From Apophysomyces variabilis (taxonomy: Eukaryota > Mucoromycota > Mucoromycetes > Mucorales > Mucoraceae): DNA of 64,000 nucleotides. A model generated the notes under the pieces. It did no database searches, was not told the DNA's origin, and was given only the letters and a program-made list of their open reading frames with translations. The position numbers and the translations under genes were made by a program. Below, in pieces: positions 24,227 to 34,937 of this stretch; the first letter of the stretch is position 1, and every line of letters starts with the position of its first letter. The DNA lies in the NCBI GenBank assembly GCA_002749535.1, contig MZZL01000403.1, positions 892,209 to 956,208 on the forward strand, in the 5' to 3' direction.

Positions 24227-25078
24227 GGCTGCGATGATATTGGACGAAAAGGAACGAGAGGAAAGTGTGTCCAGTCCGGCCCTATCGGGGTTGTGTGTGC
24301 AGATCCCATTCCCCAGCTTACCTAAAATCTCACAATTAGCAGTGACTAGTCCGCTCTATATTGGAAAGATCGCAATCTCAATGACTGCAAAATGTATAGC
24401 TGATATCCGGTTACACATAATAGGTATGGATCCGCTCTAAAAGAAAAAGGTACCTTTAAGGGATTCCACCTCCTCTTGGCATTCTTTACCGCCGTAAAAG
24501 AAGCCTAAGCCTCTTCTGGGATTGAAGACCTTCTCCTATCCGTCATTATAGTTACATACTAGTATTCTTAATATCATCTTTTGCATCGCTGTCGTGAAAC
24601 TATGGTTGAGTCGCAGTTAGACAAGCTTGTAATACAGTGATACAAATGATCTACAAGAGAAAATCAGGACCAAGATATTGCAGAGGACGGCAACCAAATT
24701 ACTTTCCCTTTTACTTCTCTTTTGGGCATGTAGCGTGCATGTTTATCCATTTAGTTCAATTGTATGAACCACTAAATGTTGATTTATCTCATGTTTAGTA
24801 TTAGTATATGCTTATGTGTAATGTGCAGCATATTTATTTCATAGCAAGAAAGAAGGCTAATAAGGGTGAATTTTCCTCAGTTGTGCCGTTGTTTTTCTAT
24901 GGTGAATGTCGACAGACATAGCGTGCATAGGATTGTTCGTAACCAGCAATCAGTAGCTCGTTGTTTGCAGTTGCTGCAGATCGAGCCAAGTAGTTAATAA
25001 TTTAGCCGTAGTATATTGAGTTCAACCGCCGATGGGCATTTCTTTTTTATGCTTTGCCACCAAGCATAATTGTGGACT
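24227..25078. other. Divergent intergenic region, no gene seen
   Basis: This AT-rich DNA lies between two divergently transcribed genes and must contain both promoters. No coding frame with family resemblance was found. Confidence 0.45.
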
Positions 25079-27110
25079 ATGAAGAGCAATGTCAGAGGTT
25101 TAGCGTCGTCTGCCATGTGGGCTGAAGGACAGAAAGTCGGTTCATTGCCTCCAGAAGTAGACAAAGAAGGAAATATTGAATACAAAGTACGAAACGTCCG
25201 GATATTGTGTAAATATTTACTGACCTATTTAAAGTTGAAGTTGGTCGACCCTTCACCGGAACGATTAGAGCATCTAATCACTCAAATGAAATGGAGGCAA
25301 GCTTTCCATTAATGACTGACTTTCAAGGGACATGTCTTTTTTGCTAACGTACCGTAGATTGTCTGAAGGCGATGGTGAAGCCATTTACGAACTGGGAGTG
25401 AGCGATGACGGAACTTTTATTGGTAGGAACAGAAAGTTTCCAACCATATGCTTATAACTAGAAAAATTACATATAGGTCTATCAGTAAGAGACATGTCCA
25501 TGTCATTGGAGACTCTGCACCGAATGGCCAATGCGTTGGATGCAGATATATCTGTTGTACGTGAAGTCGATATGGATCAGCTTGCCAATATTGCCAACAA
25601 TAGCCCTCGTAGGCCAGGTCATAAATTGGCTGAGGTCCTTGTGCGTAAACGGTCCGCTGGAGAACTGCAGCCATTCACTGACATACGAGTCGCAGTTGTC
25701 GGAGGGTTCGGTGTCGGAAAATCAACCCTGTTAGGCCGAATTGCTCACGGTGTTAAAGATAATGGCCGTGGTCGTGGTCGCTTGAACGTATTACGACATC
25801 GCCACGAGATAAAATCAGGGCGAACATCGTCCATATCCCATGAGATTATCGGTTATGATTCCGAAGGTAGTTTAATCAATTATGCAACGACAGACATTAG
25901 CACGTGGGAGCAGATCTGTGCATCAAGCAGCAAGATCATCACCTTTCTTGACACTTGCGGTGATTCGCGATACTTACGGACCACAGTTTCGGGCCTTACT
26001 GGATATGCTCCCGACTATGCTTGCCTGGTTGTTTCTGCAACTGAAGGCTACCTCTCGGAGATGACACTGGAACATCTTTCTCTTGCAGTGATGTTGGGCA
26101 TGCAAGTCTTTGTAGTGATAACAAAGATTGACATTGCAAGTTCGATTCAATTGAAAAAGACACTAGATGCCTTGGCTGCAGTTGTTAAAGCGCCTGGGAT
26201 GAACAGGATCCCAATCCTTGCAGAAGACACAAGCGATCTTTTCCGATGTGCGTCCAATCTTTCTTCTGGAGGGCGGGAAATGCCGATTTTTTGTGTATCC
26301 AGTGTAACGGGCTTTAATATGGATTTTTTGGAACAGTTTTTCAACTTGCTGCCTAAACCTACGGTGCATTCTGACGAAATGTTGGAGAAGCCAGTGGAGT
26401 TCCAAGTGGAAGAGATCTATGTTCTCGAAGGTAAGCAGGGTGCCGCCACCTCTATGTATATTTAAGAATCAATAGACGTTGGTGTGGTGGTAGGCGGTAT
26501 ACTCCGCCAAGGTCGAATAAATATCGGTGACAGCGCGAAAGAAATGTTATATTATTTGGGACCGGATTCGAAGGGAAAGTTTCTTCGGGTCTCAGTAGTG
26601 TCCATTCGCCGTCACCGCATGCCTTCTGAATATATACATTGCGGACAGGCAGCGACTTTGGGAATTGAGTCATCTGAACTCACCAGACGATGGATAAAGA
26701 AGGGCATGGTTATCTTGGGTACGGACGAACCAGAGAGCTTTTTGGAAATCAAGGCAGAGATTATTGTTCTACATCATCCGACCGGTGTAACGATTGGTAC
26801 CTGTGGTATGCTGCACGCTGGATCAGTTAGACAACGTGCTAGAGTAATTGCAGTATCTTTTGGAAAAAAAGCAAATGCGTCAGTGGAAAGCAGTGAACAA
26901 GAAGATGACACCGTGTCCGGGACCGAATGCAAGGAAGAATCGACCGTTATAGCATCAGGGTACCAAGGCATGTGTACTTTCCGATTCTTGGCGGGGCCGG
27001 CTTTCCTACGTGTTGGCGCCCAAATATTGTTTATGGAAGGAAAATCTAAATGCGTGGGCCGAGTGACAGAATTAATACGCACAGCAAATGACGATTTTGC
27101 TAATCGATAA
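25079..27110 (+). CDS. GTPBP1/GTPBP2-like translational-type GTPase
   Basis: Four exons give 623 residues: 25079-25296, 25358-25422, 25477-26430, 26476-27110. Intron 1 uses a GC donor (exon ending ...tggag, intron starting gcaagc) because only this joins MKWR to LSEGDGEAIYELG, the conserved lead of the family. The G domain shows the P-loop VVGGFGVGKSTLL, a G3 block degenerated to DTCGD (usual DLAGH), and G4 as ITKID. The C-terminal half has the beta-barrel domains of EF-Tu-like proteins (GGILRQGRINIGD, GQAATLGIES). Metazoan relatives act in ribosome rescue and mRNA decay; the role in fungi is not established. Confidence 0.88.
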
Positions 27111-28057
27111 CCACCCGCCGTCAGTTGTCCTGTTATGTATTTTACTCTTGATCTTGGTGTAGAGCCGGCATTGTGCAATACCTCCGCGATCACGAAATGA
27201 TATAGAGTTTAGAGTGGAATCTGGGTAGAATTTCTGATGGATATATCACGACAAAGGCACATCAAGCTATTTTGAATGTAAAAGCGAAGTATTCCCTATA
27301 GTTGCACTTAATCAGATATGTGCAGTAAATTAGCATGTTCAATCCACAAAAAATGCATTCAAATTCAAATCCCAAATCATTTTTCTTTGATTCTTCCTGA
27401 TTACATCTCTGTATGTACCAAAGACTCTGTCGGGAACAAAAATTCGCTTTTATTCTTGAATTTCAATTAATTGCTGCAACCTCTACCTACTTCACCTAAT
27501 ACCCTCTTTGCTATTCTTGCTATGAATTTTTCTTTATTTAGAGCTTCCACTCATTATTTTCTTTCAAGACTTTGGTCTTTGCGAAAAATGAATGGTTTGC
27601 ATTTCAAATAATATGTGAAACTTTTTTTTTCCATCCTCATACTTGTGATTGAGTAAGAGCGCATTCATACACCTGTTATATCTTAATACAGCAAGTAATA
27701 TCGCGTAGTCAATCCTTTGATTAAGATTTTCTTTCTTTTTGGGACGTTCTTAAAGAAATTCGTGTGCTATAATAGTAAGAGTGTGGAGAACCAGAAGAGG
27801 TAACCGTTATAGAGTTGCTTCACCCTGTGCTCATTTTTTTTCCTACGTGGTTCATGTTAACATCAAGCTGAACGTAGTTCACACTGACAGAAAATCAAAA
27901 ACCAGATTCTAGGGTACAAAAATATATTGGACACTTATTGCGAATCAACAAGCGTAAAATATAGCGCGTTTTCTTTTTCTTTATGCCAGAATTATCATTA
28001 GGTGTACATAAGAGTGGGGCGTTTGGCACGTATTAAGTGAAAGTGGCTCGTATATCG
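27111..28057. other. Convergent 3' intergenic region
   Basis: This T-rich interval lies between convergent stops. It likely holds two 3' UTRs and nothing else that I can support. Confidence 0.45.
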
Positions 28058-29393
28058 TCATTTGTTGCCGATCCATCGCGGTGGTTGCATCTCTATAAAA
28101 GGAATGGACCCATTCTCACCACCACCGTTTCTTTTCGAATTATTAAGTATCGTCCTAAGCTTTCTCAGGAGCGGGTACCAAAGGTATTGCTGTCCGTATT
28201 GTAGGTACGCAAATCCAATACCTACACCGGCAAGATGTGCCTGAATATGCCCGATTTAGGCAACCATATGCAGAAAAGCAATATAACTTACATAGTGGTC
28301 AAATATGCGCCAGCGCAATAAGATCCCCATGAGATCAAACCCCACTAATGCTTGTACGGCGGTTCTAAATACCGTAGAGTATATCAGAAATCCTTCTACA
28401 TCACCTCTCTAACCCCGCTCCACACTTCTTTTTGTTTTCCTTTTTTTTGGGCTTAGTTTACCCTATCTGGATCGGTATAAAAGGAAGAAACACGATAGAT
28501 ACGCTTGCTGTGGGATACAGTGCTGCAGTCCCCGCCAGACAGCCATAGATGGCGCCACTGGCCCCGAGGGATGGCATCAGTGGCCGATAAGCGCGAGTCA
28601 GCAGGCTCATGACATGGCTGACCACGTTAGCGCCCACCCCTGCCGACAGATACAATGCCAGAAATTGTTCTCGGCCTAGAAAATCATGAAGGGTCTTTCC
28701 GAAGGACCACAGACCGACCATATTGAGGGTAAGATGAAAGAATTCCTGATGGGAGAAGCAGCTCGTCAGCAATGTCACTGAGCGACCTGAACCTGGATGA
28801 TGCAAAAACCAGCGATTCATAAACGGCCTCCATCGTCTGATCTGCCAGCAACCAAAGACCACCATATTTAGCGCAATAAGACCCGTCATCGTCCGTTCAG
28901 CCTCTGTCAAGGCGACGTACTTTTGTGCAAGCATGTATAACCCTCGCTTGACTTCAACAGGTAGGAGTCTAAAGGTATCAAGTGCATTTACATATCGTTG
29001 CCATCTAGCTATCAATGCACGTTTCTTTTCCAAGAAGAATTCCCGCTGTTCTCGCAAAAGCTCTGCTTGTAATATGTCCGTATCATGAATGAAACTTCTT
29101 GTACGTTGGCGTACTCGCGCCATACGTTGTCGAAGTTTATCCTGGTTTCGTACGTATATGCTGCCGGCAGCCACGAAAGCAGAGCCACTCACGGTCAGTC
29201 CAAAAAGTACAGGGACAAGGTATCTCGCTTTTAGGTGCCCATGGTCTTCCTTATGCACTGGTGACCAAGCATGTTTCACAGAAGAAGAATGAAACGGAAA
29301 TGTGGGAACGCAAGAGGTATGAAACTTGGGAACAATGAGTCGACGAAGGAAGGGCAGATTGCAATGAGGACGTAAATGGAAGGAACGGAACAT
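28058..29393 (-). CDS. PCP1: Mitochondrial rhomboid protease (PARL/Pcp1)
   Basis: Three exons (28462-29393, 28292-28364, 28058-28240) give 395 residues. The N-terminus is basic and hydroxyl-rich (MFRSFHLRPHCNLPFLRRL), consistent with a mitochondrial presequence, and a first membrane helix follows near residues 60-85. The rhomboid core shows FFHLTLNMVGLWSFG (HxxxN in the second core helix). The catalytic serine is in GASGAIYG. In exon 3 the catalytic histidine is in AHLAGVGIG. This Ser-His dyad in an intramembrane protease processes inner-membrane proteins such as the dynamin Mgm1 in yeast. The frame is open upstream of the chosen ATG without another ATG. Confidence 0.92.
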
Positions 29394-29652
29394 GATGCAG
29401 TGCCAAAGAACAAAAAACTTCCTGCAACCATTCACTTAGGATGAACCGGGTGCAGGTGACTTGTATCTTCGGATTCTGCAGGGAACGGACCTCTGTGCTG
29501 GCCAAACTCAATTCCGGTTCCCATTCACATGCTCATTTTTTTGCATGACAGGGCCAAAGGTGCTTTTCCCGCAAAGAACTTGTATGGTACACATAACTAT
29601 CGCTTCATACCCAAAGAAGCTAAAACAAACACCGTTCGCTTTCCGTTCTATT

Positions 29653-30849
29653 TTATTTACCAAACACTTTGCCCAATACATTCTTCATACTACTATCCAT
29701 TCGTGATAAAACTTCCTTGCCAGACTTCTGGTCAGGAGCCACTTCACGAGCAACAGTCGCACGCTGTTTGAATGTTCGTCGGATATCATCCTCCTGCACT
29801 TCCTCACCCCTCTTACGCTTCTTGTCCTCCATGCCCTTAATCATCTTGGAACGCTCAATATTTTGTATGAAAGTCTTATTCTCTCGTTGTGATTGCGCAA
29901 CCTCGTTTCGAAGTCGATGCTGACGTGCTTGTTGTTCGTACGCTAATTCAAATGGGTTAGTCATATTGTCCTCTTCGACCTGCTATAACCTTACCCATTT
30001 GCTCTGTTAGATGATTCCATTTAAACTTGGGTAAATACTTAATATTCCACATGTCATGATAATATCGATCGCTTCGCTTCCCACCTTCAGTTCGGTTGAG
30101 TCAATCAAATTAGTGAATAAATTAGTGAGCAAACAAGACCAGAGATCTTACCAATCTGTCTCATATTCAAGTATTGGGCTAGTGCCTTGGCTTGCTTCTT
30201 GTCTTTGAACTCAACCCAACCTTCCGTATAATTCACACGTCTATCCTTGCCATATTTTTTCCGCCGAGCCGTAATTTTTGGATCTTTCCATTGCGATTCA
30301 GTAACCCGACATATGCGCAAAGCTATCTTTACCTTCTGGTGTACAATAGATGCGTCCAATCTCGGCGTATTTACTGAGCAGTGATCGTAAGCGACGCGGT
30401 TTCATAAATGGAGGGATTCTAGATAGATAGCAAACACCTGTCTTTCTCTGTTCTTTTTCGAATTTTTCAAGTTCTTCCGGCGTTAACTTTTTCAATTTCT
30501 TCTTTTTGCCGGTCTGTGATTTCTTTTTCTCAACAGCTGGCTCTTCCTCAACAGATCGACTATCCGTTTCCTCTTCGTCTTCCTTTTCTTGTTCTTCTTC
30601 CCCAGACTCGGCGAGTTCTTTGCTTTCTTCGTCCTCATTTTCTATGCCCCCTTCCTCTTCCTCTTCCTCGTCGTTTTCAGATTCCGAATCTTCAGATTGC
30701 GAGTCCTCACTTGCTGTTTTCTTTGAGCGAGAACGAAAAGTGGTAAATCGTCGATCTTCCTCTTCCTCCTCTTCATGGGAAGAATCATGATCGCTTTCTT
30801 CTTCTTTAAATCCAAACAGATCTTTTTTCTCTTCCTCGTCGATCGCCAT
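29653..30849 (-). CDS. ESF2: Pre-rRNA processing factor Esf2/ABT1
   Basis: Four exons (30333-30849, 30152-30283, 29995-30084, 29653-29942) give 342 residues. The first 110 residues are an acidic, Glu/Ser-rich low-complexity tail typical of nucleolar proteins. The RRM begins TGVCYLSRIPPFMKP and carries the family hallmarks RIYCTPEDPK, YTEGWVEFKDKKQAK and YYHDMWNIKYLPKFKW. The end is a basic coiled coil (RLRNEVAQSQRENKTFIQNI). Esf2 acts with helicase Dbp8 in the small-subunit processome. The last intron is 52 nt with an ideal TGACTAAC branch site; its acceptor was picked because TEQM then continues AYEQQARQ as in homologues. A gene for the processome helicase Dhr1 lies 10 kb away. Confidence 0.93.
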
Positions 30850-31189
30850 TGATCAAAAACTGTATAAACTTTTTTTCACTCCGGCGCCAGCTTCTATCAA
30901 GTGTGACGCCCTACTCTCTTTTAACTACCTTCACAGTATATTTTAACTCAGCAGTACTATGAATTATCCATCTATCTGAATAAAGGAACAACAGCCTTAA
31001 CCTCAAATATCTCACTTGTGCTTTGTAAACCATTTAACAATATCCCTACGAAACCCTTTACCTGTGGCCAATATTATTACTCAAGAGTATATCGAATATT
31101 AGTAGAGGATTCAATTCAAAAACTGCTAAAAGAATCACGTCACATGTTGCAAGGAGAAAATGACAGTCACTTTCGCCTTTCGACTCGTA
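30850..31189. other. Upstream region of ESF2 up to the edge of the bacterial-like island
   Basis: This AT-rich fungal-type DNA contains the ESF2 promoter. Base composition changes abruptly to GC-rich around 31190-31200. Confidence 0.45.
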
Positions 31190-31283
31190 AAGTCCGATGA
31201 AGCGCTTTGCATGCATTTGGATGCCGCCGGTGACATTGTGTGCAATCCGGTCATCGGCAGCATCGCAGCTGTCGCGGGCTGAA

Positions 31284-32687
31284 TTACTGTGTCTGATAAT
31301 TGCGGAACCAACAATAATTTCGAGCGTTCAGCATCCCGTTGCGAGTTGGCTTGTCGAACAGGTTACGCCCAAAAAAGGTCTTGATTTCAGTTTTTGCGGC
31401 TTCCCATTGCCGATTATTTAGTTTAAGTCCAATCCGTAAGTGAATATCGTAGAACGCTTCCGCTATGCCGGGGCCATTGCTGCCATCGAGCAGGCGCATC
31501 GCGCGCTGCCATACCTGTTTTAACAGTGCATCGTTCAATCGCGATGTTTCTTCGAGCAGTCCAAGCGCCGCTAATTCGCGCTGCGCAGGCGGCACACGCT
31601 CAAGGGCGGATTCGAGCAGCGAAATTTCATGTGCATGTTGATCTGCCGGTACCACCCGCAATAAAGCGCCCGGCAGGTAGCGTAACGCGCTGCCTAATTG
31701 ATGATCCGGCAGTGACAGCGTCAAGTGCCGCAGATAAGCGAGATACACTGGCCTTTGTGCCTCTGGCAGCATCGATACTCGATCGGCTAGTGCGCCGATC
31801 GGCGCGCCTCGAAGCGACGCTGGCAGGCGTTGCACCCATTCGAACAGTGCTTTGTACAATTCAATGCTCGTCGCGCTTGCAAGATCATAACGATAAGCAG
31901 AATAATGAAAAGAGGGGAAAGATAATGAAAACGCGCCTAGCACTTCGGCTAATGCCGTTATCAGTTCGGCCTGTCCAGACGCGTCCATGGCAGGAATCCG
32001 GCTTAAAAGAGCCCGATATTCGCTTTCAATCTGCGGTGCGTCAAGCCACAAGTTTGACGGCGGTGTGCGGCCGTAGATTGGTAGCATCGATGCGACGGCG
32101 CCCCAGGTGCTGCCCTGCTCAGGGGAGCGTCGTTCGGCGTCTGCATACACGAACCTATACAGATTGCGCTGGTACTGGATTGGAATCCCCCGTATGCTCC
32201 CGATCATGTATTTTTGTACCTGCAAGCCTTGCTTTGGCACACGGCCCGCGGCTTGAAAGATCGCTATGAATACCTCGGGCTTCACTTTGTACTGCCTTTT
32301 TGCCCGTTGCCACAGCGCCTGAAGCAATCCAGCGCGCAGGGAGTCGGTGCCAATACGCTCAATTTCGGTCAACAATTGTTGTACCGACGTGCGATCCAGC
32401 GCACCAGAATGGGAAATGCGTTCGCGACAAAGCCAACTCAGCCGCGTTTCTTGCAGCGCGTGATAGGTCTGCCTGTCCGCACTCGAAAAGTTACCGATGT
32501 CTTCAAACGGCATGTGGTTAGCCACCTGCTGGAGGATTTCGGGCGGCAAATTATAGTACGTCGTCGAGCGGCTCGTCGAGTCGTTCGCCTGGTACATCTG
32601 CCGCACGGGTGCACACCCAGGCTCCACTAGGCTTGGGAAATCAGGCGGGGCAGCAGCCGCAGAGAGACTGGCTTGCTGGTTCTCCAT
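31284..32687 (-). CDS. Bacterial-type F-box protein, putative secreted effector
   Basis: One uninterrupted frame of 467 residues starts at an ATG and has no introns. Residues 1-42 are Ala/Ser/Pro-rich and unstructured, as is common in type III effector N-termini. Residues about 43-90 form an F-box: YYNLPPEILQQVANHMPFED followed by L-x-x-R-x-S-W-L-C-R. The remaining 370 residues are predicted helical, with repeated LP-x-x-LR and 'ALxxRVxxLPxxQR' elements suggesting a solenoid that could bind a target. F-box proteins recruit Skp1/Cullin1 ubiquitin ligases, which exist only in eukaryotes, so a bacterial version normally acts inside a host. Codon use is strongly GC-biased, unlike fungal neighbours. 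The frame is intact while adjacent bacterial genes are broken. It could be expressed by the fungus only if a local promoter exists; none is evident. Confidence 0.75.
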   Translation of the reverse strand: MENQQASLSAAAAPPDFPSLVEPGCAPVRQMYQANDSTSRSTTYYNLPPEILQQVANHMPFEDIGNFSSADRQTYHALQETRLSWLCRERISHSGALDRTSVQQLLTEIERIGTDSLRAGLLQALWQRAKRQYKVKPEVFIAIFQAAGRVPKQGLQVQKYMIGSIRGIPIQYQRNLYRFVYADAERRSPEQGSTWGAVASMLPIYGRTPPSNLWLDAPQIESEYRALLSRIPAMDASGQAELITALAEVLGAFSLSFPSFHYSAYRYDLASATSIELYKALFEWVQRLPASLRGAPIGALADRVSMLPEAQRPVYLAYLRHLTLSLPDHQLGSALRYLPGALLRVVPADQHAHEISLLESALERVPPAQRELAALGLLEETSRLNDALLKQVWQRAMRLLDGSNGPGIAEAFYDIHLRIGLKLNNRQWEAAKTEIKTFFGRNLFDKPTRNGMLNARNYCWFRNYQTQ

Positions 32688-32984
32688 GGCGTATAGGCCA
32701 CTTGGGCGCTGTGGGCGGCGGGGTTCGAATCAAAGTCCATTGTCAAGTATGCTAAAAGGGGAGATGTGACTGCTGGCCTCTTCGGCGCACCAGCGTATTC
32801 ATAACCGGAGCACTGGCACCTCGGTTCCACGGACCGAAGGATATTATTTCGGGGCCTAAACAACCGTCCATACCGGAATTTTCTCTTATACCGATCTAAA
32901 GCGTGTGGGTCAACCTAACGGTAAGCAACGATCGCTAAGTTTTTAGCGGATAATGCAATGCTGACAATGCCAAGATAATCCAGC

Positions 32985-33263
32985 TCACTTCAATTGCGCG
33001 CATCCTTCCGTCTGCGGTCGCACCGGGCACATGTAGCCTTGGAGCGCGCGAAGCTTGTCTATATGTCGCTGATCGTCAGCAGCGACCCCGAAAACGCGTG
33101 CCGCAACCGCTGCGTAGGCGGTGGTTCCATTGTCCACGCGGGTGGTGCCGGTAACGCTGGACATGTCATCGGGACCGCCTGAACAGTTGGCCACGCGCAG
33201 CCGCTTTATTTGAACCGTCACGCACGCCGATACGCCAGTTTGCGTTTTTGAGTAAACTGGCAC
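32985..33263 (-). CDS. Phage-type hypothetical protein, possible Rz/lysis-like fragment
   Basis: A frame of 92 codons has bacterial codon use. Its C-terminal half (TAYAAVAARVFGVAADDQRH followed by IDKLRALQGY) is an amphipathic helix like those ending phage Rz/LysB spanins, and the position next to a DUF2514-like relic fits a lysis region. The match is weak and based on pattern only. In-frame similarity seems to continue upstream of the first Met beyond a stop at about 33300, so the gene may be truncated. Confidence 0.35.
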   Translation of the reverse strand: MPVYSKTQTGVSACVTVQIKRLRVANCSGGPDDMSSVTGTTRVDNGTTAYAAVAARVFGVAADDQRHIDKLRALQGYMCPVRPQTEGCAQLK

Positions 33264-33361
33264 TTTCTGTAATTCGCCGTTAGAATTACCCGTTCAAGTC
33301 ACTGAATTCCGGGCCAATACATCGACGCCCTTCTCGATCTAGATGAGGAGGCTATAGCGGC

Positions 33362-33749
33362 CTAGTCTCCCCTCATCCGCCTTAACGCGTCGTAATTGCG
33401 TTTGGACTGCTGTCCGGCAATGCGGGCCACGTCAACATGCGCCGCCTGTTCTCCTGCTCGCTCGTCCAGTTGCCTGAACACGTCGGCAAGCAAATCAAGG
33501 GCATCGCAGGTTACCGTGCTTCCGGAGGCAGCGGTGGGATAGCGGGAACGCTTGATAAGCGCGGCGGTTTGCTTGCGCAAACTGTCAGCAACACAAGCAG
33601 CGGCAACAGAATCGGCCCGCGCCCGGACCCGTTCTTTCTTCGCATTTTCAGTGATCTCCTATTGCGGCTTGCAGAGCGGCGTTCTGGGCTTGCGCGGCGG
33701 TGGCTGCCGTGAGCGCCCAGAAGGTTGGGATTCGCATGGTTGATGTCAT
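33362..33749 (-). pseudogene. Phage lysis protein relic (DUF2514/i-spanin-like)
   Basis: The start region at 33749 reads MTSTMRIPTFWALTAATAAQ, an N-terminal hydrophobic helix as in inner-membrane spanins, but runs into a stop after 33 codons. A second frame, shifted relative to the first, then continues ENAKKERVRARADSVAAACV and ends with LLADVFRQLDERAGEQAAHV and an AGQQSKRNYDALR tail. That ending is the conserved C-terminus of DUF2514 proteins of Burkholderia phages. The frame change makes it a pseudogene unless it is a sequencing error. It marks the neighbourhood as prophage-derived. Confidence 0.6.
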
Positions 33750-34937
33750 ATTTGACATAACATAAGTATCATACATACTTCTTCCACTAAGTCTAAACGA
33801 TCTTTATATGAGTTTATCATACCATCGGCACTACATCCACAGATAAGAACCTGCATCAGCCAGACATCTACTTAAGGATTATTATAATCTGAGATACTAG
33901 GACACTCTGCTATGATCTTAAGGTACCCCGGCATATCCTATCTCATGATTGTGCGACAAGACAATTACGATGACGACGATCTTAGCAATAGACACAGTGA
34001 TTAATAAGCGTCCCTGATTCATGCATTAGATGACCGCTATTCAGACTCAGCTATATGACAGCTTCTCTGACAAAAGATGAATAATCATTCATTGTCATCA
34101 ATCTACCATGAACAGTCAGTGCTTACGCATCTTCTGATTACTAAGACATTTAACTAAGCATGCAAAGGGTATAAATACTGCTGGTAGACAATTGTAATCA
34201 AGACATCCATTGACTTTTGAATAAACCTCCGCCAAGAGTCTCAAAGTATTTACTGCCGTTTTCTCTTACTAATTCTTCAGTTGAAACTACAGATAAAAAT
34301 TAGCTTGTTGCCGATAGCTTGAGTAGAGCAACAGCATGGAACGCAACCAATCGGACGCTTTAGCGCCGAGCAAATCGAGCAGGCCGCGCAAGCTCAGGGT
34401 CAGTGTGCTATACGTCGCTGTTGTAGTGTGACTTCCTAGTACTTGTGTTCCATGAACAGGATGATAGGAATTTACGTGTTTCCATTTACAGTGAACTTCT
34501 CTAGTTTGAAACACGACTGCACCTCTTCTCTAAATCAGAGATATATCACCGAGGACGAAGACAAGGTGACACTGCTCTACCGCAGTTATTATACTTAGCT
34601 TAATCATACACCTAGCGCCGAGAAAAACGTTCACTAATTACAAATCCCACATAAGAGCAAATAATTATGAATAGGCAGACAAGCTGAACGAAATAAAGAT
34701 ATCCAGCAGTCTCAAAGGATTCTATCCATCTCTTTTGATATACATATAACGCAGTCAGTTTTTCCCTGACATAAAGGGGCGACCGAAAGTGCCTCCGTCG
34801 GCAATCGAGGGACACAAGCCGGTCGCGCAAGAAGCGCCACTCTCCATCGGACGCCTATCGAGATTTACTGAATCCATGACAACCGGTTCTTTGCTGACGC
34901 TTTATAGGGGTATCACCCTGAAGGGAGACTCGGTTAA
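33750..34937. other. AT-rich spacer within the island, with short GC-rich insertions
   Basis: The block 33750-34330 is AT-rich yet almost free of homopolymer runs longer than four, unlike the fungal intergenic DNA elsewhere in the window, which is full of poly-T and poly-A. A GC-rich snippet at 34330-34415 reads on the minus strand LTLSLRGLLDLLGAKASDWL, which looks bacterial but is unassigned. Another GC-rich stretch at 34765-34870 has an open plus frame without recognised similarity. Confidence 0.4.

Noticed and set aside
29972..29994. A 22-nt micro-intron or frameshift in ESF2
   Set aside because: A normal 52-nt intron with donor at 29994, a TGACTAAC branch site and acceptor at 29943 keeps frame and restores the family sequence, so no anomaly is needed.
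30506..30790. Ser-rich plus-strand frame opposite ESF2 exon 1
   Set aside because: It is the antisense shadow of the Glu/Asp-rich tail of ESF2.
31526..32630. Long plus-strand frames opposite the F-box gene
   Set aside because: GC-rich genes commonly leave the antisense strand open. The minus-strand frame has the F-box motif and an ATG start; the plus frames have neither.
32725..32745. tRNA-like T-loop (ggttcgaatc) upstream of the F-box gene
   Set aside because: The flanking bases do not form a T-stem or acceptor stem, and no D- or anticodon arm is found upstream on either strand.
32690..32985. Possible hrp/T3SS-type promoter box upstream of the F-box gene
   Set aside because: TTCG words are present, but no pair with the required 16-base spacing was found, so no regulatory call is made.
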